Assembly: GCA_016703665.1 (NCBI GenBank)
Contig: JADJBS010000004.1
Span: forward strand, 99,269-163,268
Source: Candidatus Defluviibacillus avedoerensis
GTDB taxonomy: Bacteria; Pseudomonadota; Gammaproteobacteria; Burkholderiales; Burkholderiaceae_C
Reading direction: 5' to 3'
Length of the DNA stretch: 64,000 nucleotides
Under the pieces are notes generated by a model. It saw only the letters and a list, made by a program, of their open reading frames with translations, had not been told where the DNA came from and ran no database searches. Made by a program: the position numbers and the translations under genes. This document shows, piece after piece, positions 7,782 to 17,044 of the stretch. Numbering within the stretch: position 1 is the stretch's first letter; every line of letters starts with the position of its first letter.

Positions 7782-9560
7782 TTAAAGGTCTTCGGCCCCA
7801 AGGATCATTTCGGTGATACCCTTACCAGCGCGCACCATTGGGAACACGTTCTCGGTGGGGTCTGTACGGAAGTCCATGAACACGGTACGGTCCTTGAGCT
7901 TACGGGCCTCGCGCAATGCGCCTTCAACGTCTTGTGGATGTTCAATCAGCATGCCAACGTGGCCATACGACTCTGCCAACTTCACAAAGTTGGGCAGTGC
8001 GTCCATATAGCTGTGGCTGTAGCGGCCAGAGTATTCGATTTCTTGCCACTGGCGCACCATGCCCAGGTAGCGGTTGTTAAGCGAAATCACTTTGATCGGC
8101 GTGTTGTACTGCAGGCAAGTCGAGAGCTCCTGAATGCACATCTGCACAGAACCTTCGCCTGTGATGCAGAACACTTCGCTCTCTGGCTTAGCCAGCTTAA
8201 TGCCCATGGCATAGGGAATACCCACACCCATGGTACCCAAACCGCCAGAATTGATCCATCGGCGCGGTTCGTCAAAGCGGTAGTACTGTGCGGCCCACAT
8301 CTGATGCTGACCGACGTCTGACGTAATGTAGGTATCCGTGCCTTGGGTCATATTCCAAAGGGTTTCGACCACAAACTGGGGCTTAATCACGTCCTGGTTA
8401 TCACGGTCGTATGAAAGGCAGTCGCCTTTGCGCCAACCATCAATGGTTTCCCACCAAGCACCCAACGCATGGGCGTCGGGCTTGACGCTCGACTCCTTGA
8501 TCATGGCAATCAACTCGGTCAGCACTTCCTTCACATCACCCACGATAGGGACATCCACACGGACGCGCTTGGAAATGCTGGAGGGGTCAATGTCGATGTG
8601 AATGATCTTGCGCTCGTTTTGCGCAAAATGTTTGGGGTTGCCGATCACGCGGTCATCAAACCGTGCGCCAATGGCGAGCAATACATCGCAATTCTGCATG
8701 GCGTTATTGGCTTCCACCGTGCCATGCATGCCCAGCATGCCAACAAACTTGCGGTCGCTGGCAGGGTACGCACCCAACCCCATCAAGGTGTTCGTGACGG
8801 GATAGCCCAGCATGTCGACCAAAGTGCGGAGCTCTGCTGTCGCATTGGACAACAACACCCCTCCACCGGTATAGATATAGGGACGCTTGGCAGCCAGCAG
8901 CAACTGCAGTGCCTTTCGGATCTGACCTCCGTGCCCTTTGCGAACAGGGTTGTATGAGCGCATTTCAACGCCCTCTGGATGACCACTGTAAGGCGTCTTG
9001 TTGAAGGAAACATCTTTCGGAATGTCCACCACCACCGGGCCCGGACGACCGCTCCGCGCAATGTGGAACGCCTTCTTCATAACCATGGCCAGGTCGCGTA
9101 CATCCTTGACCAGGAAATTGTGTTTCACGACAGGCCGGGTAATACCCACCGTGTCACATTCCTGAAATGCATCCTGCCCAATGGCTGCTGTCGGGACTTG
9201 ACCCGTGATTACCACCAGCGGAATGCTGTCCATGTACGCCGTGGCAATGCCAGTCACCGCGTTGGTGACGCCAGGGCCAGACGTGACCAGCGCTACGCCA
9301 ACATCACCAGTGGCGCGGGCATACCCATCAGCAGCATGAACCGCAGCTTGCTCATGGCGCACCAGCACATGAAGCATGGTGTCTTGCTTGTACAACGCGT
9401 CGTAGATGTGCAGGACGGAGCCACCTGGGTAACCCCAGATGTATTTAACGCCTTCAGCCTGCAAAGACTTGACGAGGATTTCCGCACCGCGGAGTTCTTG
9501 TGGGTTGCCAGCAGTCGTTGCTGCGGCAGCCGAAGCGATTTCGGCTTTAGAGATTTCCAT
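7782..9560 (-). CDS. ilvI: Acetolactate synthase large (catalytic) subunit
   Basis: IlvI is the ThDP-dependent enzyme that condenses two pyruvates, or pyruvate and 2-oxobutyrate, at the head of branched-chain amino acid synthesis. From the ATG at 9560 the protein is 592 residues. It has the catalytic Glu70 in RHEQAAVHAADGYARATG, the FAD/ThDP middle domain, and the C-terminal ThDP-binding block GEGSVQMCIQEL to LNN. The frame stays open upstream to 9731 (57 more codons), but AAGG seven bases before 9560 and normal family length favour 9560. A candidate -10 at 9714-9719 would exclude the upstream ATG from the transcript. Confidence 0.95.
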   Translation of the reverse strand: MEISKAEIASAAAATTAGNPQELRGAEILVKSLQAEGVKYIWGYPGGSVLHIYDALYKQDTMLHVLVRHEQAAVHAADGYARATGDVGVALVTSGPGVTNAVTGIATAYMDSIPLVVITGQVPTAAIGQDAFQECDTVGITRPVVKHNFLVKDVRDLAMVMKKAFHIARSGRPGPVVVDIPKDVSFNKTPYSGHPEGVEMRSYNPVRKGHGGQIRKALQLLLAAKRPYIYTGGGVLLSNATAELRTLVDMLGYPVTNTLMGLGAYPASDRKFVGMLGMHGTVEANNAMQNCDVLLAIGARFDDRVIGNPKHFAQNERKIIHIDIDPSSISKRVRVDVPIVGDVKEVLTELIAMIKESSVKPDAHALGAWWETIDGWRKGDCLSYDRDNQDVIKPQFVVETLWNMTQGTDTYITSDVGQHQMWAAQYYRFDEPRRWINSGGLGTMGVGIPYAMGIKLAKPESEVFCITGEGSVQMCIQELSTCLQYNTPIKVISLNNRYLGMVRQWQEIEYSGRYSHSYMDALPNFVKLAESYGHVGMLIEHPQDVEGALREARKLKDRTVFMDFRTDPTENVFPMVRAGKGITEMILGAEDL

Positions 9561-9713
9561 GATCAACCTTTCGAGAATTTCTCTGACGAAAAACCTTGGG
9601 TGCTCCTTTGCGAACTCTTGTGGAGCCGCGCCGGAACTTAGAGCCAAAGCCATGAGCAGCAAGTTATTTCGCCGCCGGACCAGGACCCGTTTGCCTTTTT
9701 GACTTAGCCGAGC

Positions 9714-9719
9714 ATTATC
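9714..9719 (-). promoter_or_regulatory. Candidate -10 element for ilvI
   Basis: GATAAT on the minus strand, about 155 bases before the ilvI start, resembles a sigma-70 -10 box. No convincing -35 was found at 16-18 bases. It implies a long leader that overlaps the open in-frame extension of ilvI. Confidence 0.3.
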
Positions 9720-9852
9720 GCATTGCAACAAAGCAAATTACACCAACTGCCGCACCCGATGCCATAATTGCTCGCCCTGCAAACGCAATTCCAGCAAAAC
9801 TCGGGGCAAAAACGAGACAAAATTTCCCCAATGTCCACCCGAGCAGCAGGTT

Positions 9853-10419
9853 TTGGCGACTGAACAAGAACTATCCGATTTCCTCAAGAGCGTCGAGAAA
9901 CGTGCGTTCAAACGCAGCGTTTATCACGTTCGAAACGAAGACGCTGCCCTGGATATTGTCCAGGACAGCATGATCAAACTGGCCGAACACTATGGCGACA
10001 AGCCCGTGGCCGAATTGCCCATGCTGTTCCAGCGCATTTTGTCCAACACCACGCTCGACTGGTTTCGGCGCCAAAAGACGCGAAATGCGCTGTTTTCAAA
10101 CATGTCGGACTTTGAGTCGAACTCAGAAGACGGTGATTTCAATATTCTTGAAACTTTAGAGTCCTCTGAAGACTCTCAACGAACAGAAAGCGCCGAAGAC
10201 TCCACCAATCGGGCACAAACCTTGCGTCTCATCGAGGCACAAATCCAGGAGTTGCCGGGACGTCAACGGGAAGCCTTCCTGATGCGTTACTGGGAAGATA
10301 TGGACGTTGCCGAAACCGCCGCCGCAATGGGCTGCTCGGAAGGCAGTGTCAAAACACACTGCTCCCGGGCAGTTCTCGCCTTGAGCAAAGCGCTGAAGTT
10401 AAAGGGATTTCAACTATGA
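9853..10419 (+). CDS. Sigma-70 family RNA polymerase sigma factor (ECF-like)
   Basis: The 188-residue protein has two sigma domains only: region 2 at about residues 10-75 (DAALDIVQDSMIKLAEHY ... LDWFRRQKTRN) and region 4 at about 125-182 (LPGRQREAFLMRYWEDMDVAETAAAMGCSEGSVKTHCSRAV). An acidic Glu/Ser-rich linker at 88-120 joins them. This is the layout of an extracytoplasmic-function-type sigma factor. The start is TTG at 9853 with a GCAGG stretch upstream. The stop overlaps the DUF3619 start (ATGA), so the two are translationally coupled, and DUF3106 and RDD genes follow. The coupled membrane protein is a candidate anti-sigma factor. Confidence 0.88.
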   Translation: MATEQELSDFLKSVEKRAFKRSVYHVRNEDAALDIVQDSMIKLAEHYGDKPVAELPMLFQRILSNTTLDWFRRQKTRNALFSNMSDFESNSEDGDFNILETLESSEDSQRTESAEDSTNRAQTLRLIEAQIQELPGRQREAFLMRYWEDMDVAETAAAMGCSEGSVKTHCSRAVLALSKALKLKGFQL

Positions 10420-10877
10420 CAACACAGGCCGAAACCAGATTCGCCATGCTGGAAGCGCAGTTTGCCAGCAAGCTTGTGGCGCGACTCACCCAAGGAGCAG
10501 AAAGTGTTCCTCACGATATCTCTGAACGCTTGCGTGTGGCTCGAATGCAAGCTGTGGCTCAACGTAAAAAACCTCTTGTGCAACCGCAATTGACAACATC
10601 CCCCGCCATCGAGGTAGCGGGTGGTGCAGCCATTTTTGGCATCGGTGGCGGTTTGGGTGATGAAAAATCAAGCATTTTCAATCGCCTTGCTTCATTTTTG
10701 CCAATTGCCGCCCTGTTGATTGGCTTGATCGCCGTCAACCATATCCAAAACGATGACCTCGCCAATGAACTGGCTGAAGTAGATTCAGCACTGTTGACCG
10801 ATGATCTTCCACCCGCAGCTTATGTGGATCCTGGATTTGTGCACTTTCTGAAAATAACGCAAGACGTCAGCCCCTGA
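10416..10877 (+). CDS. DUF3619 family membrane protein, candidate anti-sigma factor
   Basis: This 153-residue protein matches what I know of DUF3619, a family found beside small sigma factors in Burkholderiales. It has a soluble N-terminal part (residues 1-85, beginning TETRFAMLEAQFASKLVARL-like), one transmembrane segment at about 91-108 (LASFLPIAALLIGLIAV) and a short acidic C-terminal tail ending GFVHFLKI. It overlaps the sigma gene by four bases. A cytoplasmic N-domain plus single helix is the usual form of anti-sigma factors, so a sigma-binding role is plausible but not shown. No zinc-binding HxxxCxxC motif is present. Confidence 0.75.
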   Translation: MTTQAETRFAMLEAQFASKLVARLTQGAESVPHDISERLRVARMQAVAQRKKPLVQPQLTTSPAIEVAGGAAIFGIGGGLGDEKSSIFNRLASFLPIAALLIGLIAVNHIQNDDLANELAEVDSALLTDDLPPAAYVDPGFVHFLKITQDVSP

Positions 10878-10899
10878 TTTTTGCGACTTAGTCGTTTCA

Positions 10900-11679
10900 A
10901 TGACACCTTACCCAGCAAAGACTATTTCCATCACAAACACCCCATACCGATTCATTGGGGCGCTTTGGCTCGCGGTGAGTGCATGCCTTATCGGCACCAG
11001 TCCCGTCTATTCCCAAGAGATTGATCCCTCCGTAGACATGGGTTCAATAGGTCCGATCGGAAAGCCTCAAACAACGGCAATCGCCAAAAAACGTGTTGTG
11101 TCAACTCCCGCATCTAGCAAGACCGTGTCCAAGCCTGACTGGGACGAACTCACCCCGAGCCAGCAACAAGCGCTGTCTCCGCTTGCACCTAGCTGGACTG
11201 GCATTGATGAACCACGCAAGCGAAAATGGCTGGCCATCTCCCAAAATTTTGGAAGCCTGCCTGCAGAAGAACAAACACGCATGCACAGTCGCATGAAAGA
11301 ATGGGCGGCACTCAGTCCCCAGGAGCGAGTGCAGGCGAGATTGAATTTTGCGGGTGCACGTGAGCTACCACTGGACAAGCGCATAGAGAAGTGGGAAGAA
11401 TACAAAGCCTTGCCTCGAGAGCAGCGCAAACAATTGGCAGCAACTGCGCCAGGAAAGCCAGCTGGCGCAGCTACAGCTGTTAAACCCATGCCTCCCAAGA
11501 ACCTGTCAGCGGCACTTCCTGCGCCAACACCCTCTGCGCCAAAACATTTAGCCGACGGCCTCGCTGCTCCCCTCAATTCACGCATTCCAAGAATCGCTAC
11601 GAGTTCCCATTTGATTGACAACCGAACTCTGCTACCACTTTCTGTCAGCGCCAAGCCAGGGGCAACCAAACAGCCTTAA
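10900..11679 (+). CDS. DUF3106 domain-containing exported protein
   Basis: The product is 259 residues with an N-terminal signal peptide (hydrophobic core about 20-35, ending near SPVYSQ). A conserved DUF3106 region at about 78-180 is rich in Trp and charged residues (WDELTPSQQQALSPL, KRKWLAISQNFGSLPAEEQ, MHSRMKEWAALSPQERVQAR). A Pro/Ala-rich low-complexity tail follows. The Trp-spaced helices resemble CpxP/LTXXQ-like periplasmic sensors, an idea from pattern only. Its place after the sigma/DUF3619 pair suggests a periplasmic partner or target of that module. Function is unknown. Confidence 0.72.
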   Translation: MTPYPAKTISITNTPYRFIGALWLAVSACLIGTSPVYSQEIDPSVDMGSIGPIGKPQTTAIAKKRVVSTPASSKTVSKPDWDELTPSQQQALSPLAPSWTGIDEPRKRKWLAISQNFGSLPAEEQTRMHSRMKEWAALSPQERVQARLNFAGARELPLDKRIEKWEEYKALPREQRKQLAATAPGKPAGAATAVKPMPPKNLSAALPAPTPSAPKHLADGLAAPLNSRIPRIATSSHLIDNRTLLPLSVSAKPGATKQP

Positions 11680-11714
11680 GTACACCACCTCCGTTGGTCA
11701 GTAGGATCCTCGCA

Positions 11715-12191
11715 ATGCATGCCACACCCACCATTGGCCGCCGAATGGCATGCTGGACCTACGAAGGCATTTTGCTGTTTGGCGTCGTGTTCATTTCTGG
11801 CTACCTGTTCGGCACCCTCAGCCAAACCCGAAATGCAATGGACAATCGGCACGCCTTGCAGGCCTTTTTGTTCGTGGTGTTTGGCATTTACTTTACTTGG
11901 TTTGGCGCAAAAGGTCAGACACTTGCCATGAAGACTTGGCACATTCGGCTAGTGGACACCGTCGGCCGTCCCGTCTCACAACTTCGGGCATTGGGGCGGT
12001 ACGTGCTTAGTTGGGTCTGGTTCCTTCCGCCACTGATTGCGGTTCATCCGTTTACCCTTACCGTGGGCGAAACCATGGTCATCGTCGCGGGATGGGTCGC
12101 CGTTTGGGCTGTCCTCAGCCGCTTCCATCCCCAACGTCAATTCTGGCACGATGCACTTGCAGGCACGTGTTTGGTGTCCAGCCTGCCGTGA
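11715..12191 (+). CDS. RDD family membrane protein
   Basis: A 158-residue integral membrane protein with the RDD pattern: an N-terminal RRMACWTYEGILLFGV segment, two helices, the loop GQTLAMKTWHIRLVDTVGRPVS and two further helices. The third RDD motif is partly degenerate (FWHDALAG). RDD proteins are poorly characterised; some are linked to ion transport. ATG 11715 with TAGGA upstream is chosen over the upstream GTG at 11694. It is the last gene of the sigma-DUF3619-DUF3106-RDD run, 36 bases after DUF3106. Confidence 0.82.
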   Translation: MHATPTIGRRMACWTYEGILLFGVVFISGYLFGTLSQTRNAMDNRHALQAFLFVVFGIYFTWFGAKGQTLAMKTWHIRLVDTVGRPVSQLRALGRYVLSWVWFLPPLIAVHPFTLTVGETMVIVAGWVAVWAVLSRFHPQRQFWHDALAGTCLVSSLP

Positions 12192-12249
12192 ACACAGCCA
12201 ATGTGCAGGCTGAAGGGGCGTCGTTACCGCCCATGTCAAAATCAACCAA

Positions 12250-12822
12250 ATGACTCCTGCATTTTCCGTTTGTGTTTACTGTGCCTCGCGCTCTGGCAAT
12301 GCCCCAGCGTATACCCAAGCGGCCATCGACGCAGGCCAATGGATTGGTCAACATGGCGGCCAACTGGTTTACGGCGGTGGCCGTAGCGGACTGATGGGCA
12401 CGCTGGCCAAATCTGCGCTGGATTCAGGGGCGAGGGTGGTCGGCATCATTCCCAAGGTACTGGTCGATCGCGAACTGGCGAACACCGATTGCACCGAGCT
12501 TCATGTGGTCGAGACCATGCACGAGCGCAAGGAGATGATGGCTCAACGTGCAGATGCATTTGTCGCCCTGCCCGGCGGCATAGGCACCTTCGAGGAGTTT
12601 TTCGAGATCTGGACATGGCGTCAGCTGGGCTATCACAACAAACCCATTGGCCTGTTGAACTTAGCGGGCTACTACGACGGTTTGCTCGCCTTTACGGCGA
12701 GTTGTGTCCAGTCAGGCTTAATGAATGAGCAACAACAACAATTGATCCAGACTGGCACAGAAATCCGCCCGCTGCTGGGCGCACTGGTACAGGAATCAAT
12801 TCGCTTGCGAACCGGTTTGTAA
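12250..12822 (+). CDS. LOG family protein (TIGR00730), short form
   Basis: The 190-residue Rossmann-fold protein has the LOG signatures GGGRSGLMG at 43-50 and PGGIGTFEE at 108-116, with Arg100 upstream. This family includes cytokinin-activating nucleotide phosphoribohydrolases; bacterial members release ribose 5-phosphate from AMP or related nucleotides. The older label 'lysine decarboxylase' is wrong for such proteins. It converges on the MFS gene with a 27-base 3' overlap. A second, longer family member lies at 63061-63937. Confidence 0.88.
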   Translation: MTPAFSVCVYCASRSGNAPAYTQAAIDAGQWIGQHGGQLVYGGGRSGLMGTLAKSALDSGARVVGIIPKVLVDRELANTDCTELHVVETMHERKEMMAQRADAFVALPGGIGTFEEFFEIWTWRQLGYHNKPIGLLNLAGYYDGLLAFTASCVQSGLMNEQQQQLIQTGTEIRPLLGALVQESIRLRTGL

Positions 12823-13977
12823 CAGTCGCCGAGTATTTAGCGCCGCCAGAATTGCCATCAAGGATATAGCAAGAGATGACCAGTAGGCAGACGAAAGCCC
12901 TAGTTTTGAACTGATCCAGCCACCCGCAAAGCCGCCGAATACCCCTGTCAAACCGTAGCCGATGACGGTAAACAAAGCCTGCCCGCGGCCACGAAGACGC
13001 CCTGGGAAATGAGCCGACAGCAAGGACACGCACACCGTGTGATGCGCGGCAAAGCTCAGGCCGTGGAGCATCTGCGCCAAGATCAAAAAGAACACCACGC
13101 CACCCAGCGCAGCGGTCAACCCCATCCGCACAGCCATGGCGCCCGCGCAGATCACCAGCCAAGTGGGCAATGACCAGCGCGGCAACCACCGCCCTTGGGT
13201 GTAGAACCAGGCGATCTCTACGCACACACCCACGGCCCACATCAGCCCGATGATGGTCTTGCTGTAGCCCAACTCATCCAGGTACAGTGAAAAATAGACA
13301 TATACACTGATGTGAGCCAACACATGGAAGAACAAGGAGACGAAGAACCAATAAATGGCAGGCTGGCGCAACACGGGCCAGACGGAAACATGAGGCTCGC
13401 CCGCATGGGCGCTCTCTTTGGCATCCGGCAAGCGCCAGACGCTGATCAGCACAGCGCCCATGGTCAACGCGGTCCAAGCGGGGAAATGTCCCATGCCGAA
13501 GACTTCGAACCAGGACCCCGCCGCAAAAACTGTGACCAAAAAGCCCACCGAGCCCCACAGGCGCACCCGGCCATAGCGCCGGGCGTCAAAACCGCCTTCA
13601 CGGGTCACCAAATGCGCCATGGCCGCCTCGCTCATGGGCATCATGGAGCTGGTGTGTGTGAACATCACAAACAACACAATTCCCAGGGTCCACGGCGCAA
13701 GTTGAAACATCAACGCCAGCGAAACAACAAAGGCCACTGTGGCGCTATAACGAAGTAACTTGACGCGCTCACCCGTGCGATCACTTATCACGCCCCACAC
13801 ATAGGGTGCAAACAAACGTGTGGCGGCCTGGACAGAGGTCAGCAAACTGATCGCGAACAGGCCGAAACCCAAATCCTTCAGCCACAAAGGCAAGTAAGGG
13901 TTAAAGAAACCAATGTGGGCGAAGTAGCTGGCCGACAGCGCTGCAAAGGGAACCAACTGCGGGCCGGGGCCGGGCAT
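12796..13977 (-). CDS. MFS transporter (HcaT/PPP-like)
   Basis: The 393-residue product has about 12 hydrophobic segments and belongs to the MFS_1-like branch. The N-terminal motif FFNPYLPLWLKDLG and the loop WGVISDRTGERVKLLRYS (a variant of MFS motif A) are visible. Members include 3-phenylpropionate and nucleoside-type permeases; the substrate cannot be read here. Its start codon overlaps the aroC stop by one base, so it is co-transcribed with aroC, though a role in aromatic metabolism is only a guess. Confidence 0.85.
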   Translation of the reverse strand: MPGPGPQLVPFAALSASYFAHIGFFNPYLPLWLKDLGFGLFAISLLTSVQAATRLFAPYVWGVISDRTGERVKLLRYSATVAFVVSLALMFQLAPWTLGIVLFVMFTHTSSMMPMSEAAMAHLVTREGGFDARRYGRVRLWGSVGFLVTVFAAGSWFEVFGMGHFPAWTALTMGAVLISVWRLPDAKESAHAGEPHVSVWPVLRQPAIYWFFVSLFFHVLAHISVYVYFSLYLDELGYSKTIIGLMWAVGVCVEIAWFYTQGRWLPRWSLPTWLVICAGAMAVRMGLTAALGGVVFFLILAQMLHGLSFAAHHTVCVSLLSAHFPGRLRGRGQALFTVIGYGLTGVFGGFAGGWISSKLGLSSAYWSSLAISLMAILAALNTRRLLQTGSQAN

Positions 13978-15074
13978 CAGGGGGCACTGGCTGCGATGGC
14001 GGGGCTATTGACCACCACATCGCCACACTGGGCTCGGTGTTGCAAGGCATGCTCAATCACCACAAGTGCCAGCATGGCCTCCGCAATGGGAGTGGCCCGA
14101 ATACCCACACAGGGGTCGTGACGGCCTTTAGTGACCACTTCTGTTGGATTTCCGTTCAAATCAATGCTCTCTCGTGGGCTCAAAATAGAACTTGTCGGCT
14201 TGATCGCTATCGAGACTTCCAGATCTTGGCCCGTGCTGATCCCGCCCAATATCCCTCCCGCGTTGTTGGAGCGAAAGCCATGCGGCGATAAAGAGTCACC
14301 ATGGTGGGTACCACGCTGTGCCACAGCGGCAAACCCAGCACCAATCTCCACACCTTTGACCGCATTGATGCCCATCATGGCAAACGCAATGTCTGCATCC
14401 AATTTATCAAACAACGGCTGGCCCAAGCCCACCGGCATACCAGTCGCTACGACTCGAATACGCGCGCCACAGGAATCATGCGACTTGCGCAGTGCGTCCA
14501 TATAAGCCTCAAACGCGGTCACATCTGCTACCGGAGCAAAAAACGGGTTGTTAGGCACATACTCCCAGTTTTCAAACCCAATGGGTAAGTCGCCGATTTG
14601 GGTCATGCACGCCATGAAACGGGTGCCATACTTTTCGGCCAACCACTTCTTGGCAACAGCACCTGCAGCCACCATGGGCGCTGTCAGTCGGGCAGAAGAG
14701 CGCCCGCCACCGCGCGGATCTCGCAATCCGTATTTGTGTAAATAAGTGTAGTCAGCATGGCCTGGTCGAAAGCTTTGCGCAATTTCGGAATAGTCCTTGC
14801 TACGCTGGTCAGTATTGCGGATCAGCAGGCATATCGGCGTGCCCGTGGTCTTGCCGTCAAATACGCCACTCAAAATTTCAACCTGATCCAACTCAGCTCG
14901 CTGTGTTTCAAATCGGTTCTTGCCAGGACGGCGTCGATCAAGGTCTGGCTGAATATCAGTCGCTGACAATGCCATGCCTGGAGGACAGCCATCAATGACA
15001 CAGCCAATCGCTGGGCCGTGGGACTCACCAAAGTTGGTGACTGCGAAAAGGGTGCCGAAGGTATTGCCGCTCAT
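13977..15074 (-). CDS. aroC: Chorismate synthase
   Basis: AroC eliminates phosphate from EPSP to form chorismate, the last step of the shikimate pathway, using reduced FMN. The 365-residue protein carries the family signatures: GESHGPAIGCVIDGCPPG near the N-terminus, RPGHADYTYLHKYGLRDPRGGGRSSARLT, and the C-terminal block KGRHDPCVG. Length is typical. It is followed by the overlapping MFS gene and preceded by the CBS-domain gene 40 bases upstream. Confidence 0.97.
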   Translation of the reverse strand: MSGNTFGTLFAVTNFGESHGPAIGCVIDGCPPGMALSATDIQPDLDRRRPGKNRFETQRAELDQVEILSGVFDGKTTGTPICLLIRNTDQRSKDYSEIAQSFRPGHADYTYLHKYGLRDPRGGGRSSARLTAPMVAAGAVAKKWLAEKYGTRFMACMTQIGDLPIGFENWEYVPNNPFFAPVADVTAFEAYMDALRKSHDSCGARIRVVATGMPVGLGQPLFDKLDADIAFAMMGINAVKGVEIGAGFAAVAQRGTHHGDSLSPHGFRSNNAGGILGGISTGQDLEVSIAIKPTSSILSPRESIDLNGNPTEVVTKGRHDPCVGIRATPIAEAMLALVVIEHALQHRAQCGDVVVNSPAIAASAP

Positions 15075-15114
15075 AACTTTCGATTATCCCAGAGCGGCAC
15101 GGTTCAAAGAGATA

Positions 15115-15588
15115 TCAAGGGGTGTTGACTTCACCTTTACCGACATCATCGCCGTCCACTGGCCAGTCACGGATATAGGCTTTCAGCATCTTGTTTTCAA
15201 AGTTCTGGCTGTCAACCACCGCTTTGGCCACATCGTAAAAGCTGATCACACCCATCAGCATTTTATTGTCCATCACCGGCATATAGCGGGCATGGCGATC
15301 CAGCATCATGCGGCGGACTTCATCCATTTCGGTTTCCATGGTGCAAGTCAATGGTGCGTCATCCATGGCAGTCCGCACAATCGTGGTGCCCAGACTGCCA
15401 TTGTTCTTGACCAATTGCGCAATGACCTCGCGAAAGGTCAGCATCCCGACCAGATCCCCGTGCTCAATAACGACCAGAGAGCCGATGTCTTTTCCAGCCA
15501 TCAAATCCACTGCACGAGCCAGGGGCTCATCGGGATTCGCCGTAAATAGCGTGCCACCTTTGACTCGAAGGATATCGCTGACTTTCAT
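15115..15588 (-). CDS. CBS-domain protein
   Basis: The 157-residue protein consists of two CBS domains (about residues 7-62 and 78-132) and a short acidic tail. It is a stand-alone Bateman module of the kind that senses adenine nucleotides. The ATG at 15588, preceded by CTGGAG, gives normal family length; the frame extends further upstream without support. It lies just upstream of aroC on the same strand, an arrangement also common in Comamonadaceae. No partner enzyme is evident. Confidence 0.88.
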   Translation of the reverse strand: MKVSDILRVKGGTLFTANPDEPLARAVDLMAGKDIGSLVVIEHGDLVGMLTFREVIAQLVKNNGSLGTTIVRTAMDDAPLTCTMETEMDEVRRMMLDRHARYMPVMDNKMLMGVISFYDVAKAVVDSQNFENKMLKAYIRDWPVDGDDVGKGEVNTP

Positions 15589-15735
15589 GCTGAACTCCAG
15601 AAGAACAGGGTTAGAACCAAGACAGCCACAATATAGCCCACAATGCCCATGCAATGTCACACTGCGACATTTGAAATCACTGGGGAATGCACGGATAAGT
15701 TGCCCATGCAAGCCCAAACAACCAGGAGAATCTGA

Positions 15736-17044
15736 ATGCCCGGCTACTCTGACCCCGGCTTTGACACGCTGGCCTTGCACGCCGGTGCTGCGCCCGACCC
15801 AAGCACTGGGGCTCGCGCCGTACCGATACACCTGACGACATCCTTCGTGTTTGAGTCCAGTGACCACGCAGCGAGTCTGTTCAACCTGGAGCGGGCCGGG
15901 CATGTTTACAGCCGCATCAGCAATCCAACCAATGCCGTGTTCGAGCAACGCATGGCCGCGCTCGAAGGCGGTATTGGCGCCATCGCGACAGCCAGCGGCC
16001 AAGCAGCCCTGCACTTAAGCGTGGCGACATTGATGGGTGCAGGCTCGCACATCGTTGCCAGCACGGCGCTCTATGGTGGATCGCAAAACCTGCTTCATTA
16101 CACGATGCGGCGGTTCGGTATCGACACCACCTTTGTCAAACCTGGCGACATCGACGGTTGGCGCGCCGCAATTCGACCCAACACCAAGCTGTTTTTCGGT
16201 GAAACCGTGGGGAACCCTGGCCTGGATGTGCTGGATATCTCCACCGTCTCAGCTATGGCGCATGAGGCGGGTGTTCCGCTGCTGGTGGACTCCACGCTCA
16301 CGTCGCCGTGGCTTATCAAACCCTTCGATCATGGGGCAGACTTGATCTACCACTCTGCCACCAAGTTCCTCAGTGGGCACGGCACTGTGGTGGGCGGCGT
16401 GGTCGTTGATGGTGGCAGTTTTGATTGGGAGCGCAGCGGCAAGTTCCCTGAGCTGACCACTGCTTATGACGGCTTTCACAACATGGTGTTCAGCGAGGAG
16501 AGTACGGTGGGCGCCTTCTTGCTGCGAGCCCGCCGAGAGGGTCTGCGCGACTTTGGCGCCTGCATGAGCCCGCACACCGCCTGGCTGATTTTGCAAGGCA
16601 TCGAGACCCTGCCGCTGCGCATGGCCCGCCACATGGGCAATACCGAGCGCGTGGTGCAGTTTCTGGCCAGCCACCCCATGGTGTCTAGGGGTTGGCCACC
16701 CACTGCTGGAAAACCATCCCAGCCATGCACTGGCACAAAAACTGTTACCGCGCGGCGCTGGCTCGGTCTTCAGCTTTGACATCAAGGGCAACCGAGCCCA
16801 AGGCAAGGCATTCATTGAAGCGCTCAAGATTTTCAGCCACCTGGCCAATGTGGGCGACTGTCGCAGCCTGGTCATCCATCCGGCAAGCACGACCCATTTC
16901 CGCATGACGGATGAAGCACTTGCCGGCGCTGGCATTGCTGCGGGCACAATCCGCCTGTCGATTGGTCTGGAAGACCCCGATGATTTGATCGACGACTTAA
17001 AGAAGGCCCTGAAGGCGGCAGAAAAGGCTGGAGGTGCAGCATGA
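15736..17044 (+). pseudogene. metY: O-acetylhomoserine aminocarboxypropyltransferase, interrupted by a +1 frameshift
   Basis: MetY makes homocysteine from O-acetylhomoserine and sulfide using PLP. The first frame runs from PGFDTLALHAGAAPDPSTGA through the PLP-lysine site HSATKFLSGHG (Lys210) to HPMVSR. It then breaks: a GGGG run at 16688-16691 carries one base too many, and the frame continues as VGHPLLENHPSHALA ... SVFSFDIKGN ... MRLSIGLEDPDDLIDDL to 17044. Rejoined, it is 435 residues, the MetY norm. All catalytic features are otherwise intact, so sequencing error is likelier than loss. The stop overlaps the hydrolase start (ATGA). Confidence 0.88.

Noticed and set aside
9561..9731. A 57-codon in-frame N-terminal extension of ilvI
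   Set aside because: Family length, a ribosome site at 9560 and a -10-like box downstream of the upstream ATG argue against translation from 9731.
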